Source of the DNA: an uncultured Porphyromonas sp.
GTDB lineage: Bacteria > Bacteroidota > Bacteroidia > Bacteroidales > Porphyromonadaceae
DNA length: 36,684 bases
Reading direction: 5' to 3'
Assembly: GCF_947254915.1 (NCBI RefSeq)
Contig: NZ_CAMYEZ010000005.1
Location: 1-36,684 of the forward strand
In this document: piece after piece, positions 1 to 8,801 of the stretch
Numbering within the stretch: position 1 is the first letter of the stretch
Layout: the number at the start of each line of letters is the position of its first letter
The notes under the pieces: generated by a model
What the model saw: the letters and a program-made list of their open reading frames with translations, nothing else
Database searches by the model: none
What the model was told of the DNA's origin: nothing
Made by a program: the position numbers and the translations under genes

Positions 1-954
1 CACGTAGACTGCCCAGGCCACGCCGACTATGTCAAGAACATGGTAACTGGTGCTGCTCAGATGGACGGTGCTATCATCGTAGTTGCTGCAACTGACGGTC
101 CTATGCCTCAGACTCGTGAGCACATCCTACTAGCACGTCAGGTCAACGTACCTCGTCTAGTTGTCTTTATGAACAAGTGCGACCTTGTTGATGACGAGGA
201 GATGCTTGAGCTCGTAGAGATGGATATGCGTGAGCTACTAAGCTTCTATGAGTTCGACGGCGACAACACGCCTGTCATCCGTGGCTCTGCTCTTGGTGCT
301 CTCAATGGCGAGCCCAAGTGGTGCGAGAAGATCATGGAGCTCATGCAGGCTGTAGATGAGTGGATTCCACTACCTGAGCGCGACATTGACAAGCCTTTCC
401 TAATGCCTGTAGAGGACGTATTCTCTATCACAGGTCGTGGTACAGTGGCTACGGGTCGTATTGAGACTGGTGTCGTTAAGGTCAACGACGAGGTTCAGAT
501 CATCGGTCTAGGTGCTGAGGGCAAGAAGAGCGTCGTAACTGGCGTGGAGATGTTCCGCAAGATTCTTGATGAGGGTGAGGCTGGTGATAACGTAGGTCTC
601 CTACTCCGTGGTATCGACAAGGACGAGATCAAGCGCGGTATGGTTCTAGCACACCCAGGACAGGTTAAGCCTCACGATCACTTCAAGGCTGAGGTCTACA
701 TCCTGAAGAAGGAAGAGGGTGGTCGTCACACTCCATTCCACAACAAGTATCGTCCTCAGTTCTACATCCGTACGCTAGACGTAACTGGTGAGATCACACT
801 ACCAGAGGGTATTGATATGGTTATGCCTGGTGATAACGTCACCATTGATGTCAAGCTCATCTCTCCAGTAGCTTGTAGCGTAGGTCTACGCTTCGCTATC
901 CGCGAGGGTGGTCGTACGGTCGGTGCTGGTCAGATCACCTCTCTAGAGGACTAA
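1..954 (+). CDS. tuf: Elongation factor Tu, 5' end outside window
   Basis: GTPase that delivers aminoacyl-tRNA to the ribosome. The reading frame is open from base 1, beginning HVDCPGHADYVKNM, the conserved G3 (DCPG) region of EF-Tu, and ends with TAA after 317 residues. About 78 N-terminal residues, including the P-loop, lie upstream of the window. The G4 motif NKCD is visible in VVFMNKCDLVD. Domains 2 and 3 follow, with the family-typical GRGTVATGRIE and the GGRHTPFHNKYRPQFYIRT stretch. It heads the classic tuf-trnW-secE-nusG-rpl-rpoBC order. Identification is certain; only the true start is unseen. Confidence 0.98.
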   Translation, partial: HVDCPGHADYVKNMVTGAAQMDGAIIVVAATDGPMPQTREHILLARQVNVPRLVVFMNKCDLVDDEEMLELVEMDMRELLSFYEFDGDNTPVIRGSALGALNGEPKWCEKIMELMQAVDEWIPLPERDIDKPFLMPVEDVFSITGRGTVATGRIETGVVKVNDEVQIIGLGAEGKKSVVTGVEMFRKILDEGEAGDNVGLLLRGIDKDEIKRGMVLAHPGQVKPHDHFKAEVYILKKEEGGRHTPFHNKYRPQFYIRTLDVTGEITLPEGIDMVMPGDNVTIDVKLISPVACSVGLRFAIREGGRTVGAGQITSLED

Positions 955-1026
955 TTCTCTCCGCTGACCTAGTCCTCTCACGCACTCTGAGTACGCTAGG
1001 GGATAGACAGCTACTAGACTTCTCCT

Positions 1027-1095
1027 AACTCCCTCCCCCACTAAATATAGACGCACCTCCCAATCGGTGCAACGCTCATAGTGGGAGGGGGAGTT
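1027..1095 (+). terminator. Long-range stem-loop after tuf, possible terminator or processing site
   Basis: Arms at 1027-1041 (AACTCCCTCCCCCAC) and 1081-1095 (GTGGGAGGGGGAGTT) pair over 15 positions, with one G-U pair and one mismatch. The loop is about 39 nt and holds a small GCACC/GGTGC hairpin. A short TTTT follows at about 1104. It lies between tuf and tRNA-Trp. The T-tract is weak, so it could instead be a processing structure that frees the tRNA. Confidence 0.4.
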
Positions 1096-1180
1096 CCGAG
1101 GAGTTTTAATAACCACCGTCTTCATCTCAAACTGATTGAGTCACTAGACGAGTCAGACAAAGTCAAGACGATACAAACAT

Positions 1181-1253
1181 ACGGGTTTAGCTCAGTTGGT
1201 AGAGCACAGGTCTCCAAAACCTGGTGTCGGGAGTTCGAGCCTCTCAACCCGTG
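1181..1253 (+). tRNA. trnW: tRNA-Trp (anticodon CCA)
   Basis: The acceptor arms ACGGGTT and AACCCGT pair fully and the discriminator base is G1253. The D-arm is GCTC...GAGC. The anticodon stem CAGGT/ACCTG encloses the loop CTCCAAA, with anticodon CCA at 1214-1216. The T-arm contains GTTCGAG. No CCA end is encoded. A tRNA-Trp between tuf and secE is typical of this cluster in many bacteria. Confidence 0.97.
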
Positions 1254-1272
1254 CAAACTATAAGATGCTCTT

Positions 1273-1473
1273 ATGAATTTCTTCAAGCGTATAGGCTCAT
1301 ACATTAAGAACTGCTACAATGAGCTGGCACACAAGGTTAGCTGGCCCAGTCGTAGTGAACTAATCAATAGCACTGTAGTCGTTATGGTCGCTTCAGTGAT
1401 TATTGCCATCTTTGTTGCAGGAGTAGACTTTGTCTTCCAGCAACTGATGCAGCTCATATACGGTCTAGCTTAG
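1273..1473 (+). CDS. secE: Preprotein translocase subunit SecE
   Basis: Small essential subunit of the SecYEG channel in the inner membrane, where it clamps SecY. The 66-residue protein has the short single-span form. An amphipathic N-terminal stretch with the conserved NELxxKVSWPSR signature (about residues 15-27) is followed by one hydrophobic helix (about 33-60). The ATG at 1273 is the only reasonable start. It overlaps a small inverted repeat (ATAAGA/TCTTAT, 1260-1274) that could affect initiation. The neighbours tRNA-Trp and nusG confirm the assignment. Confidence 0.96.
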   Translation: MNFFKRIGSYIKNCYNELAHKVSWPSRSELINSTVVVMVASVIIAIFVAGVDFVFQQLMQLIYGLA

Positions 1474-1675
1474 TCTAGGCATCACGCTCTAAGAGCATCC
1501 ACACATTTGTATAAGTCCTGAGAGATATAGAAGAGTCTAGAGGATAACATTCTAGACGTAACTTATGAAGTTGTCCTATTGCGACATCGTCTATATTCAG
1601 TCTTGACAGGATTGTATTGAGAAAAACAAACGGATCAGTCGTATTCTATAATCGAATCTAATCTAAAGTAAAGAG

Positions 1676-2239
1676 ATGAGTCAAGATTCACAACCCATGA
1701 GATTTTACGTCCTTCGTGTCCTCAGTGGACAGGAAAAGAAAGTCTGTGAGTATATAGAAGCGGCAAAGTCCAATGGAGCATTAGGCTCGTACGTACGACG
1801 CGTATTGGTTCCCACCGAGCAGGTGGTCTCTCAGCGCAATGGCAAGAAGGTGGTCAATGAACGCCCCTATATGCCAGGTTATGTGCTGGTAGAGGCAGCC
1901 CTCGTGGGAGACACAGAGCACACGCTGTGCACGATCCCTAATGTGATTGGTTTTTTGACCTCTCGTATGAGCGATGGTCAGCTAGCACCCGAACCTTTGC
2001 GCACTCAAGAAGTGCAAGATCTCTTGGGTCAGGCAGACCGAGATGCTGAGGGAGCTGGACGCTTTGACGTTGAGTATAGTGTCGGCGAGTCTGTACGAGT
2101 CATAGATGGACCGTTCTCAGACTTCTCAGCAACAATTGATGAGGTCAAAAGTGATAAGAGAAAGCTCAAGGTGATGGTGAAGATCTTCGGAAGAAAGACT
2201 CCACTGGAGCTTGATTACACACAGGTTGAGAAGGAATAG
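1676..2239 (+). CDS. nusG: Transcription termination/antitermination factor NusG
   Basis: Binds RNA polymerase and couples transcription to Rho and to the ribosome. The protein is 187 residues. An N-terminal NGN domain (about 8-110) carries WYVL-like FYVLRVLSGQEKKV and the RPYMPGYVLVE segment. A C-terminal KOW domain (about 130-187) contains VRVIDGPFSDFSATIDEV and ends with the strand around IFGRKTPLELDYTQVE. The 202-bp gap to secE holds a small GCTC/GAGC hairpin (1486-1496) and no recognisable -7 box. It is followed 196 bp later by rplK. Confidence 0.97.
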   Translation: MSQDSQPMRFYVLRVLSGQEKKVCEYIEAAKSNGALGSYVRRVLVPTEQVVSQRNGKKVVNERPYMPGYVLVEAALVGDTEHTLCTIPNVIGFLTSRMSDGQLAPEPLRTQEVQDLLGQADRDAEGAGRFDVEYSVGESVRVIDGPFSDFSATIDEVKSDKRKLKVMVKIFGRKTPLELDYTQVEKE

Positions 2240-2435
2240 AAGATTGTTACGGATCGAGCATACCGACTCATAGTTGCTCGCATAGATGTTAGTGCTAACT
2301 CTTTCGGACAGCGTAGAGATGCAGTCTAGCTTCCAATCTAAAGACTTGCCCCCTTTACCCTTTCCATAAGAGTGCTACCATAAATGCAGTAACGACTCCG
2401 TGTGTAGCTGTTTATAATATAATTGAATAATAAAA

Positions 2436-2879
2436 ATGGCAAAAGAAGTTGCAGGGCAGCTTAAGCTGCAAATCAAAGGAGGGGCCGCTAACCCCTCGCC
2501 TCCCGTGGGCCCAGCACTTGGTGCTAAGGGCATCAACATTATGGAGTTTTGCAAGCAATTTAATGCCAGGACTCAGGATCGCGCTGGTAAGGTATTGCCA
2601 GTCGTGATAACCTACTATGCTGACAAGTCCTTTGACTTTATCGTCAAGACTCCTCCCGTAGCAATCCAGCTACTAGAGGCTAGCAAGGCAAAGGGTGGCT
2701 CAGCAGAACCCAACCGAATCAAAGTCGCTAAAGTCACTTGGGATCAAGTACGGACTATAGCAGAAGATAAGATGTCTGACCTCAACTGCTTTGCTGTCGA
2801 GTCTGCGATGAAGATGGTCGCTGGTACAGCTCGTAGTATGGGGATTAGTGTAACGGGTACGAAACCTGAGAATCTCTAA
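2436..2879 (+). CDS. rplK: 50S ribosomal protein L11
   Basis: Part of the ribosomal stalk base and GTPase-associated centre, where it binds 23S rRNA. The 147-residue product begins MAKEVAGQLKLQIKGG and has the L11 proline-rich hallmark PSPPVGPALGAKGINIMEFC (residues about 20-40). The C-terminal RNA-binding domain includes GSAEPNRIKVAKVT and ends MGISVTG. The start follows an A/T-rich leader (TTTATAATATAATTGAATAA) without a Shine-Dalgarno site, as is usual in Bacteroidota. rplA begins 16 bp downstream, so the two are co-transcribed. Confidence 0.98.
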   Translation: MAKEVAGQLKLQIKGGAANPSPPVGPALGAKGINIMEFCKQFNARTQDRAGKVLPVVITYYADKSFDFIVKTPPVAIQLLEASKAKGGSAEPNRIKVAKVTWDQVRTIAEDKMSDLNCFAVESAMKMVAGTARSMGISVTGTKPENL

Positions 2880-2895
2880 TCGCAAATCAACTGAA

Positions 2896-3600
2896 ATGAG
2901 TAAACTAACAAAAAATCAGAAGATAGCAGCGAGTAAGGTCGAAGCAGGCAAGTCCTATTCACTAGATGAGGCTTCCAAGCTTTTGAAGGAGATTACCTTC
3001 ACTAAGTTTGATGCCTCAGTAGACATAGACATTCGTCTGGGTGTCGATCCTCGCAAGGCTAATCAGATGGTGCGTGGCACTGTCTCACTGCCTCACGGTA
3101 TCGGTAAGGAGGTACGTGTCCTAGCTCTCTGTACTCCAGACAAGGAGGCAGAGGCGCAAGAGGCAGGGGCTGACTATGTCGGTCTTGATGAGTACATCAA
3201 CAAGATTAAGTCTGGATGGACGGACATTGATGTAATCATCACTATGCCTAGCGTTATGGGCAAGATTGGAGCTTTGGGTCGTGTACTAGGACCTCGTGGT
3301 CTGATGCCTAATCCTAAGAGTGGTACCGTAACAAATGAAATCGGAGCTGCTATCAAGGAAGTAAAGGCTGGTAAGATAGACTTCAAGGTTGACAAGGCTG
3401 GTATCATACATACCTCTGTGGGTAAGATCTCTTTTGATCCTAAGCAGATTAGAGAAAACGCTAAGGAGTTCATCGATACGGTGCTACGCCTGAAGCCCTC
3501 CTCTGCTAAGGGAACCTATATCAAGAGCATCTATCTCTCTACAACAATGAGTGCAGGGATCAAGGTTGATCCCAAGTCAGTCGTATCCGTAGTAGAATAA
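2896..3600 (+). CDS. rplA: 50S ribosomal protein L1
   Basis: Forms the mobile L1 stalk next to the E site. In other bacteria it also represses its own operon by binding the mRNA leader. The protein is 234 residues, the same length as E. coli L1. The signature region PSVMGKIGALGRVLGPRGLM lies at about residues 117-137. The conserved KAGIIHTSVGK segment and the C-terminal GTYIKSIYLSTTMSAGIKVD are present. It sits 16 bp after rplK and 28 bp before rplJ. An L1 operator was not identified by eye. Confidence 0.98.
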   Translation: MSKLTKNQKIAASKVEAGKSYSLDEASKLLKEITFTKFDASVDIDIRLGVDPRKANQMVRGTVSLPHGIGKEVRVLALCTPDKEAEAQEAGADYVGLDEYINKIKSGWTDIDVIITMPSVMGKIGALGRVLGPRGLMPNPKSGTVTNEIGAAIKEVKAGKIDFKVDKAGIIHTSVGKISFDPKQIRENAKEFIDTVLRLKPSSAKGTYIKSIYLSTTMSAGIKVDPKSVVSVVE

Positions 3601-3628
3601 CGTCTCATCAACTAAGGAACACAATTCT

Positions 3629-4159
3629 ATGAAAAAGGAAACGAAATCAACTGTCATTGAGCAGTTGCACGAATATATAGAGAGGTACCCAAACTTCTAC
3701 TTGACCAATATTGAAGCGCTCAATGCAGAGAAGACGAGCGAACTGCGCCGACTCTGTAACAAGAGTGGAGTCAAGTTGGTCGTAGTCAAGAACACATTGA
3801 TGCGTCGTGCCCTCAGCGAGATTGACTCTGTCAATTTTGCAGAGCTCTATGAGTCTCTCAAGGGCAATACAGCCGTCATGTTTTCAGAGGTTGCTAATGC
3901 TCCAGCTAAAGCAATCAAGGCTTTCCGCTCTGATAATAAGGAACTCGGACGTCCAGACCTAAAGTCTGCGTACGTACAGGAGGGCTTTTACATCGGAGCT
4001 GACCAACTCGAGGCTCTCGTCAACATTAAGAGTCGCGAGGAGCTCATTGCTGATATCGTTGCTATGCTGGAGGGCCCAATCCAGGGTGTCCTCGGGCAGC
4101 TTGACTCAGCAGCTGGCACTATCCATGGGGTCTTAGATACCCTAGCCGAGAGGCAATAA
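3629..4159 (+). CDS. rplJ: 50S ribosomal protein L10
   Basis: Anchors L7/L12 dimers to the ribosome. The 176-residue protein has the family core: an N-terminal rRNA-binding domain with GVKLVVVKNTLMRRAL (about 50-65) and LKGNTAVMFS (about 80-90). A C-terminal helix around MLEGPIQGVLGQLDSAAGTIHGVLDTLA is the L7/L12 docking helix. It lies 28 bp after rplA and 49 bp before rplL, consistent with one rplKAJL unit. Confidence 0.97.
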   Translation: MKKETKSTVIEQLHEYIERYPNFYLTNIEALNAEKTSELRRLCNKSGVKLVVVKNTLMRRALSEIDSVNFAELYESLKGNTAVMFSEVANAPAKAIKAFRSDNKELGRPDLKSAYVQEGFYIGADQLEALVNIKSREELIADIVAMLEGPIQGVLGQLDSAAGTIHGVLDTLAERQ

Positions 4160-4208
4160 TATCTAAGCATTCACTTCATTCAGAAACAAACAAAACATCA
4201 ATACAGAC

Positions 4209-4583
4209 ATGGCAGATATAAAGGCTATTGCAGAGACTCTTGTTAATCTCACAGTAAAGGAAGTAAGCGAGCTCAAGGAGCTCCTCAAGGAGGAGTATGG
4301 TATCGAGCCTGCAGCTGCAGCAGTTGCTGTAGCAGGTCCTGCAGCTGGTGCTGCAGCAGAGGCAGAAGAGAAGAGCTCTTTTGACGTTGTACTCAAGAGC
4401 TTTGGCTCTGCTAAGCTTGCAGTCGTTAAGGCTGTTAAGGAGCATGCAGGTCTTGGCCTCAAGGAGGCTAAGGAGCTTGTTGATGCAGCGCCCGCTAACA
4501 TCAAGGAGGGTGTTGACAAGGCTACAGCTGAGGCTCTCAAGGCTGCTCTTGAGGAGGCTGGTGCTGAGGTTGAACTAAAGTAA
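4209..4583 (+). CDS. rplL: 50S ribosomal protein L7/L12
   Basis: Stalk protein that recruits translation GTPases, present as dimers on L10. The 124 residues show three parts. An N-terminal dimerisation segment (about 1-33) comes first, then an Ala/Gly-rich hinge (about 36-52), then the globular C-terminal domain with SSFDVVLKSFG, KLAVVKAVKE and GLGLKEAKELVDAAP. The coding sequence is compositionally biased, so long open frames on other strands here are artefacts. A hairpin follows 34 bp downstream, before rpoB. Confidence 0.98.
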   Translation: MADIKAIAETLVNLTVKEVSELKELLKEEYGIEPAAAAVAVAGPAAGAAAEAEEKSSFDVVLKSFGSAKLAVVKAVKEHAGLGLKEAKELVDAAPANIKEGVDKATAEALKAALEEAGAEVELK

Positions 4584-4915
4584 ACCCGCTTGACACCTGT
4601 CTGACACAGGTCATATTGGTTAAGGATTCCCCCCTTGATACATATGGGGGGAGTTCTTAGCCTTTTCGCATCTTTTGCTCTCTAAAGGCACCACTCACAG
4701 ACGAAGCAGTCACCATACGGGGAGACACTTTGCTTGTACGCTGAGGAGGTGTCTTGGACTGTCAGATAGGGTCAGATACAAGCCTCTAGAGCTAGACACA
4801 CTAGCTCAACTTGAGTAATAGCTTCCCCCCAAGGGAGACTTCCTACTCTATCCGCCTCTCTCATTGAGAGTAGCTCCACTCCCCCTACATTTACCATTTC
4901 TCTCTGAAGCATACG
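4584..4915 (+). other. rplL-rpoB intergenic leader
   Basis: This 332-bp stretch has no gene. A small perfect hairpin (ACCTGT/ACAGGT, 4595-4611) lies just after the rplL stop, followed by the long hairpin listed separately at 4618-4662. The remaining 250 bp before rpoB contain no clear TAnnTTTG box, so rpoBC may be served mainly by read-through from rplKAJL. In many bacteria this gap carries an attenuator that sets the ratio of stalk protein to RNA polymerase. That role is inferred here by analogy. Confidence 0.6.
4618..4667 (+). terminator. Strong hairpin between rplL and rpoB, likely attenuator
   Basis: Arms at 4618-4634 (GGTTAAGGATTCCCCCC) and 4646-4662 (GGGGGGAGTTCTTAGCC) pair along all 17 positions, some of them G-U. 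The loop is 11 nt (TTGATACATAT) and TTTT follows at once. The short T-tract and its place upstream of rpoB suggest partial termination rather than a complete stop. Confidence 0.7.
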
Positions 4916-7900
4916 ATGGCATCCAAACCAACTAATACTAGAAAGAGCTTCGCATCTATTGCTCATCCAATGGAGTACCCTGACTTCTTGGAGGTGCAGC
5001 TCAAATCTTTTCAGGATTTCTTTCAACTCGATACTCCGACCGAGAGTAGAAAGAAAGAGGGATTATTTAAAGTCTTCTCTGAGAACTTCCCCATCGAAGA
5101 CACTCGTAACAACTTCAAGCTCTTGTTTGAAGACTATTTCGTTGATCCTCCTAAATACTCAATAGAGGAGTGCCTGCGTCGTGGTCTTACCTACAGTGTT
5201 CCCCTAAGGGCTAAGCTCAAGCTAACCTGCGAAGATCCCGAGCACGAAGACTTTGAATCTACCGTACAGGACGTTTTCCTAGGATCTATCCCCTATATGA
5301 CACCTGCGGGGACATTCGTCATCAATGGTGCAGAGAGAGTAGTCGTATCCCAGCTACACCGTTCTCCAGGTGTCTTCTTTGGATCCAGCCTACACAACAA
5401 CGGGACGAGATTGTACTCGGCTCGTATCATCCCATTCAAGGGGTCTTGGATTGAATTTGCTACCGATACGAACAACGAGCTATACGCTTACATTGATCGT
5501 AAGAAGAAGCTCCCCATCACGACGCTCCTACGTGCCATAGGCTATGAGACGGACAAGGATATACTTGATCTCTTTGGTATCGCCGAGGAGGTCCCCGTCA
5601 CACTAGAGACGCTACAGGCTAACTATGGACGACAGCTAGCCGCCTCCGTCATCTTAAAGTACTACGATGAGGAGAGCGAAGAGGAGACCGGAGAGACTGA
5701 GACATTCGCTCGATACAACACGCTCGTAGAGCAAAATGCAATACTAGACGAGGGAAATGCTCAGGTCATCCTAGAGAATGGGATCGAGACCATCCTACTA
5801 CGTCGTGACCTATCCACATCCGATCAGGAGTCTACCGACCAAGAGGTCATGGACTACTCGATCATCTTCAACACGCTCAAGCGTGACTCGGCCAACTCCG
5901 AGCAAGCCGCTTACAACTTCATCTACAACCTCCTACGCAACTCTACTCCGCCCGATGATCAGAGTGCTAAGGAGATCTTCAACAACATTTTCTTCTCAGA
6001 GAAGCGCTATGACCTGGGCGATGTAGGACGCTACAAAATCAATAGCAAGCTCGGCCTAGACATTGATCCCGACATCAGGATCCTCACGGCTGAGGATATC
6101 GTTGCTATCATACGCCACCTGATCAAGCTCGTCAATGGTAAGGCTCCTGTTGATGATATCGATCACCTCTCGAACCGTCGTGTCCGAACCGTCGGAGAGC
6201 AGCTATACAATCAGTTTAGTATAGGTCTGAGCCGTATGGCTCGTACGGTCAAGGAGCGCATGAACGTTCGTGACAGCGAGGTCTTTACGCCCGTTGACCT
6301 TGTCAACTCCAAGACTATTGCATCGGTTGTCAATAGCTTCTTCGGGACCAACGCACTCTCACAGTTTATGGATCAGCAGAATCCACTCTCTGAGATTACG
6401 CACAAGCGTCGTCTATCGGCACTAGGGCCAGGCGGTCTGACACGAGACCGTGCAGGCTTTGAGGTGCGAGACGTACACTACACCCATTATGGCCGCCTTT
6501 GTCCTATTGAGACTCCTGAGGGTCCAAACATTGGACTCATCTCTTCTCTCTGCGTCTATGCTAAGATCAATGAGCTAGGCTTCATCACGACCCCTTATCG
6601 CAATGTCGAGAAAGGCACCGTCAGCTTCAAAGATTCCCAGCTAGCCTACTATACCGCTGAGGAAGAAGAGGACAAGACCGTAGCTCAGGGAAATGCTCCT
6701 CTAAGCGAAGACGGACACTTCGTCCGCTCTCGTGTCAAGGCGCGTTATGGAGCAGACTTCCCCGTAGTAGAGCCCTCAGAAGTTGATCTGATGGACGTCT
6801 CTCCGACGCAGATTGCTTCGATTGCAGCGTCACTCATTCCATTCCTTGAGCACGACGATGCTAACCGTGCCCTTATGGGATCAAACATGATGCGCCAGGC
6901 AGTACCTCTGCTAACGCCCGAGGCTCCTATCGTAGGCACAGGCATCGAGCGCAGACTAGTCTCAGACTCTCGTACCCAAGTAGAGGCAGAGGGCGATGGT
7001 GTCGTCGTCTATGTAGATGCTACCAAGATTGTGATTGACTACGATCGCACGGAGGAGGAGGAACTCGTCAGCTTTGAGCCCTCAGAGATTACTTACAAGC
7101 TCCCCAAGTATCGCAAGACCAACCAATCTACCACGATAGACCTAAGCCCAGTATGTCGCAAGGGTGACCGCGTCACCAAGGGTCAGATACTCACCGAGGG
7201 CTTTTCCACACAAGATGGTGAGCTAGCTCTCGGGCGCAACATCCTGGCTGCTTACATGCCTTGGAAGGGTTACAACTACGAGGATGCTATCGTGCTCAAC
7301 GAGCGTGTAGTTGCTGAGGACCTCTTCACCTCTGTACATGTTGATGAGTACTCACTAGACGTTCGTGAGACGAAGCGAGGTATGGAGGAGTTCACAGCAG
7401 ACATCCCCAACGTAAGCGAGGAGGCTACGAAAGATCTTGATGCCAACGGTATCGTCCGTGTCGGAGCTCGCATTGTCCCTGGAGACATTCTCGTAGGTAA
7501 GATCACGCCAAAGGGAGAGTCCGACCCCACCCCAGAGGAGAAGTTACTTCTAGCCATCTTTGGCGATAAGGCAGGAGATGTCAAAGACGCTTCGCTCAAG
7601 GCTTCACCCTCGCTCAAAGGTGTCGTCATCGATACGAAGCTTTACTCACGCGCCAATCGCAAGGGTGGCATAGCAGCCACACGCAAGATCAATCAGCGCT
7701 ATGAAGAGGAGCTCTCCAAGCTACAGACGGCACTCAAAGAGGAGCTCGTCTCCAAGCTTCAGATTATCCTCAAGAAGCACAAGACAACAGCGACAGACTT
7801 CGTTGACTACATCGGTGTCGTCAAGGTCAAGGCGGGCACACGCATCACCAAGTCTCTGCTCCTTGAGCTAGACTACAACGATTTGCGGATGTCCGACTGG

Positions 7901-8758
7901 ACCAAGGACGAGCATACCAATCAGCTTGTCAAGCAGACGATCGCTAACTATATTAAGAAGAACAAGGTTACCGTTGCAGATGTCAATAGGCGCAAGCTCG
8001 ATGAGACCCTCGGTGACGAGTTGCCTTCAGGCATCATTCAGACCGCAAAGATCCTGATTGCTAAGAAGCGCAAGATACAGGTCGGTGATAAGATGGCTGG
8101 ACGACATGGTAACAAGGGTATCGTCTCCAAGATCGTACGTCGTGAGGACATGCCTTACCTACCAGACGGTACGCCAGTAGACATCTGTCTTAACCCGCTG
8201 GGTGTGCCTTCACGTATGAACTTGGGACAGATTTTTGAGGCCGTTCTAGCATGGGCTGGACGTAAGCTCGGAGTCAAGTTCGCCACTCCTATCTTCGATG
8301 GAGCTACACTTGATGACCTCAATGAGTGGACTGACAAGGCTGGTCTACCACGTGGCGGTCAGATGAAGCTCTTTGACGGAGGTACTGGTGAGCCTTTTGA
8401 CCAGGAGGCAACCGTCGGTGTCACCTACTTCCTCAAGCTCGGTCATATGGTCGACGACAAGATGCACGCCCGCTCTATCGGTCCGTACTCACTGATCACG
8501 CAGCAGCCTCTCGGTGGTAAGTCCAACTTCGGAGGTCAGCGCTTCGGAGAGATGGAGGTGTGGGCACTTGAGGCCTTCGGTGCAGCCCACGTCCTTCAGG
8601 AGATCCTCACCATCAAGAGTGATGACGTCGTAGGTCGCTCTAAGGCTTACGAGGCGATCGTGCGTGGTGACAATATGCCCACGCCAGGTCTCCCCGAGTC
8701 TCTCAACGTGCTACTCAATGAGCTCAAGGGTCTCGCCCTCAGCGTACATATTGAGTAA
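4916..8758 (+). CDS. rpoB: DNA-directed RNA polymerase subunit beta
   Basis: Catalytic beta subunit, 1280 residues, full length for Bacteroidota. The rifampicin region is at about 480-505 (SQFMDQQNPLSEITHKRR). Q483 matches E. coli Q513. The classic resistance positions D516, H526 and S531 (here D486, H496, S501) keep the susceptible residues, while E. coli N518 is Q488. Conserved blocks further on include GFEVRDVHYTHYGRLCPIETPEGPNIGLI, GYNYEDAI and the active-site segment GDKMAGRHGNKG. The C-terminal clamp region SFGGQRFGEMEVWALEA type motif is present (here NFGGQRFGEMEVWALEAFGA). The start ATG at 4916 gives a beta-typical N-terminus. rpoC follows after 43 bp. Confidence 0.98.
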   Translation: MASKPTNTRKSFASIAHPMEYPDFLEVQLKSFQDFFQLDTPTESRKKEGLFKVFSENFPIEDTRNNFKLLFEDYFVDPPKYSIEECLRRGLTYSVPLRAKLKLTCEDPEHEDFESTVQDVFLGSIPYMTPAGTFVINGAERVVVSQLHRSPGVFFGSSLHNNGTRLYSARIIPFKGSWIEFATDTNNELYAYIDRKKKLPITTLLRAIGYETDKDILDLFGIAEEVPVTLETLQANYGRQLAASVILKYYDEESEEETGETETFARYNTLVEQNAILDEGNAQVILENGIETILLRRDLSTSDQESTDQEVMDYSIIFNTLKRDSANSEQAAYNFIYNLLRNSTPPDDQSAKEIFNNIFFSEKRYDLGDVGRYKINSKLGLDIDPDIRILTAEDIVAIIRHLIKLVNGKAPVDDIDHLSNRRVRTVGEQLYNQFSIGLSRMARTVKERMNVRDSEVFTPVDLVNSKTIASVVNSFFGTNALSQFMDQQNPLSEITHKRRLSALGPGGLTRDRAGFEVRDVHYTHYGRLCPIETPEGPNIGLISSLCVYAKINELGFITTPYRNVEKGTVSFKDSQLAYYTAEEEEDKTVAQGNAPLSEDGHFVRSRVKARYGADFPVVEPSEVDLMDVSPTQIASIAASLIPFLEHDDANRALMGSNMMRQAVPLLTPEAPIVGTGIERRLVSDSRTQVEAEGDGVVVYVDATKIVIDYDRTEEEELVSFEPSEITYKLPKYRKTNQSTTIDLSPVCRKGDRVTKGQILTEGFSTQDGELALGRNILAAYMPWKGYNYEDAIVLNERVVAEDLFTSVHVDEYSLDVRETKRGMEEFTADIPNVSEEATKDLDANGIVRVGARIVPGDILVGKITPKGESDPTPEEKLLLAIFGDKAGDVKDASLKASPSLKGVVIDTKLYSRANRKGGIAATRKINQRYEEELSKLQTALKEELVSKLQIILKKHKTTATDFVDYIGVVKVKAGTRITKSLLLELDYNDLRMSDWTKDEHTNQLVKQTIANYIKKNKVTVADVNRRKLDETLGDELPSGIIQTAKILIAKKRKIQVGDKMAGRHGNKGIVSKIVRREDMPYLPDGTPVDICLNPLGVPSRMNLGQIFEAVLAWAGRKLGVKFATPIFDGATLDDLNEWTDKAGLPRGGQMKLFDGGTGEPFDQEATVGVTYFLKLGHMVDDKMHARSIGPYSLITQQPLGGKSNFGGQRFGEMEVWALEAFGAAHVLQEILTIKSDDVVGRSKAYEAIVRGDNMPTPGLPESLNVLLNELKGLALSVHIE

Positions 8759-8801
8759 TTCCTCCCTATCCTTACACACTATATATAGTCAGACTTAAGT
8801 T

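Noticed and set aside
4163..4578. Long open frames antisense to and in other frames of rplL
   Set aside because: They arise from the biased alanine/lysine/glutamate codon pattern of L7/L12; rplL itself is unmistakable.
6362..6430. Rifampicin-resistance mutation in rpoB
   Set aside because: The main resistance positions keep wild-type residues; the Asn-to-Gln difference at E. coli 518 is more likely natural lineage variation.
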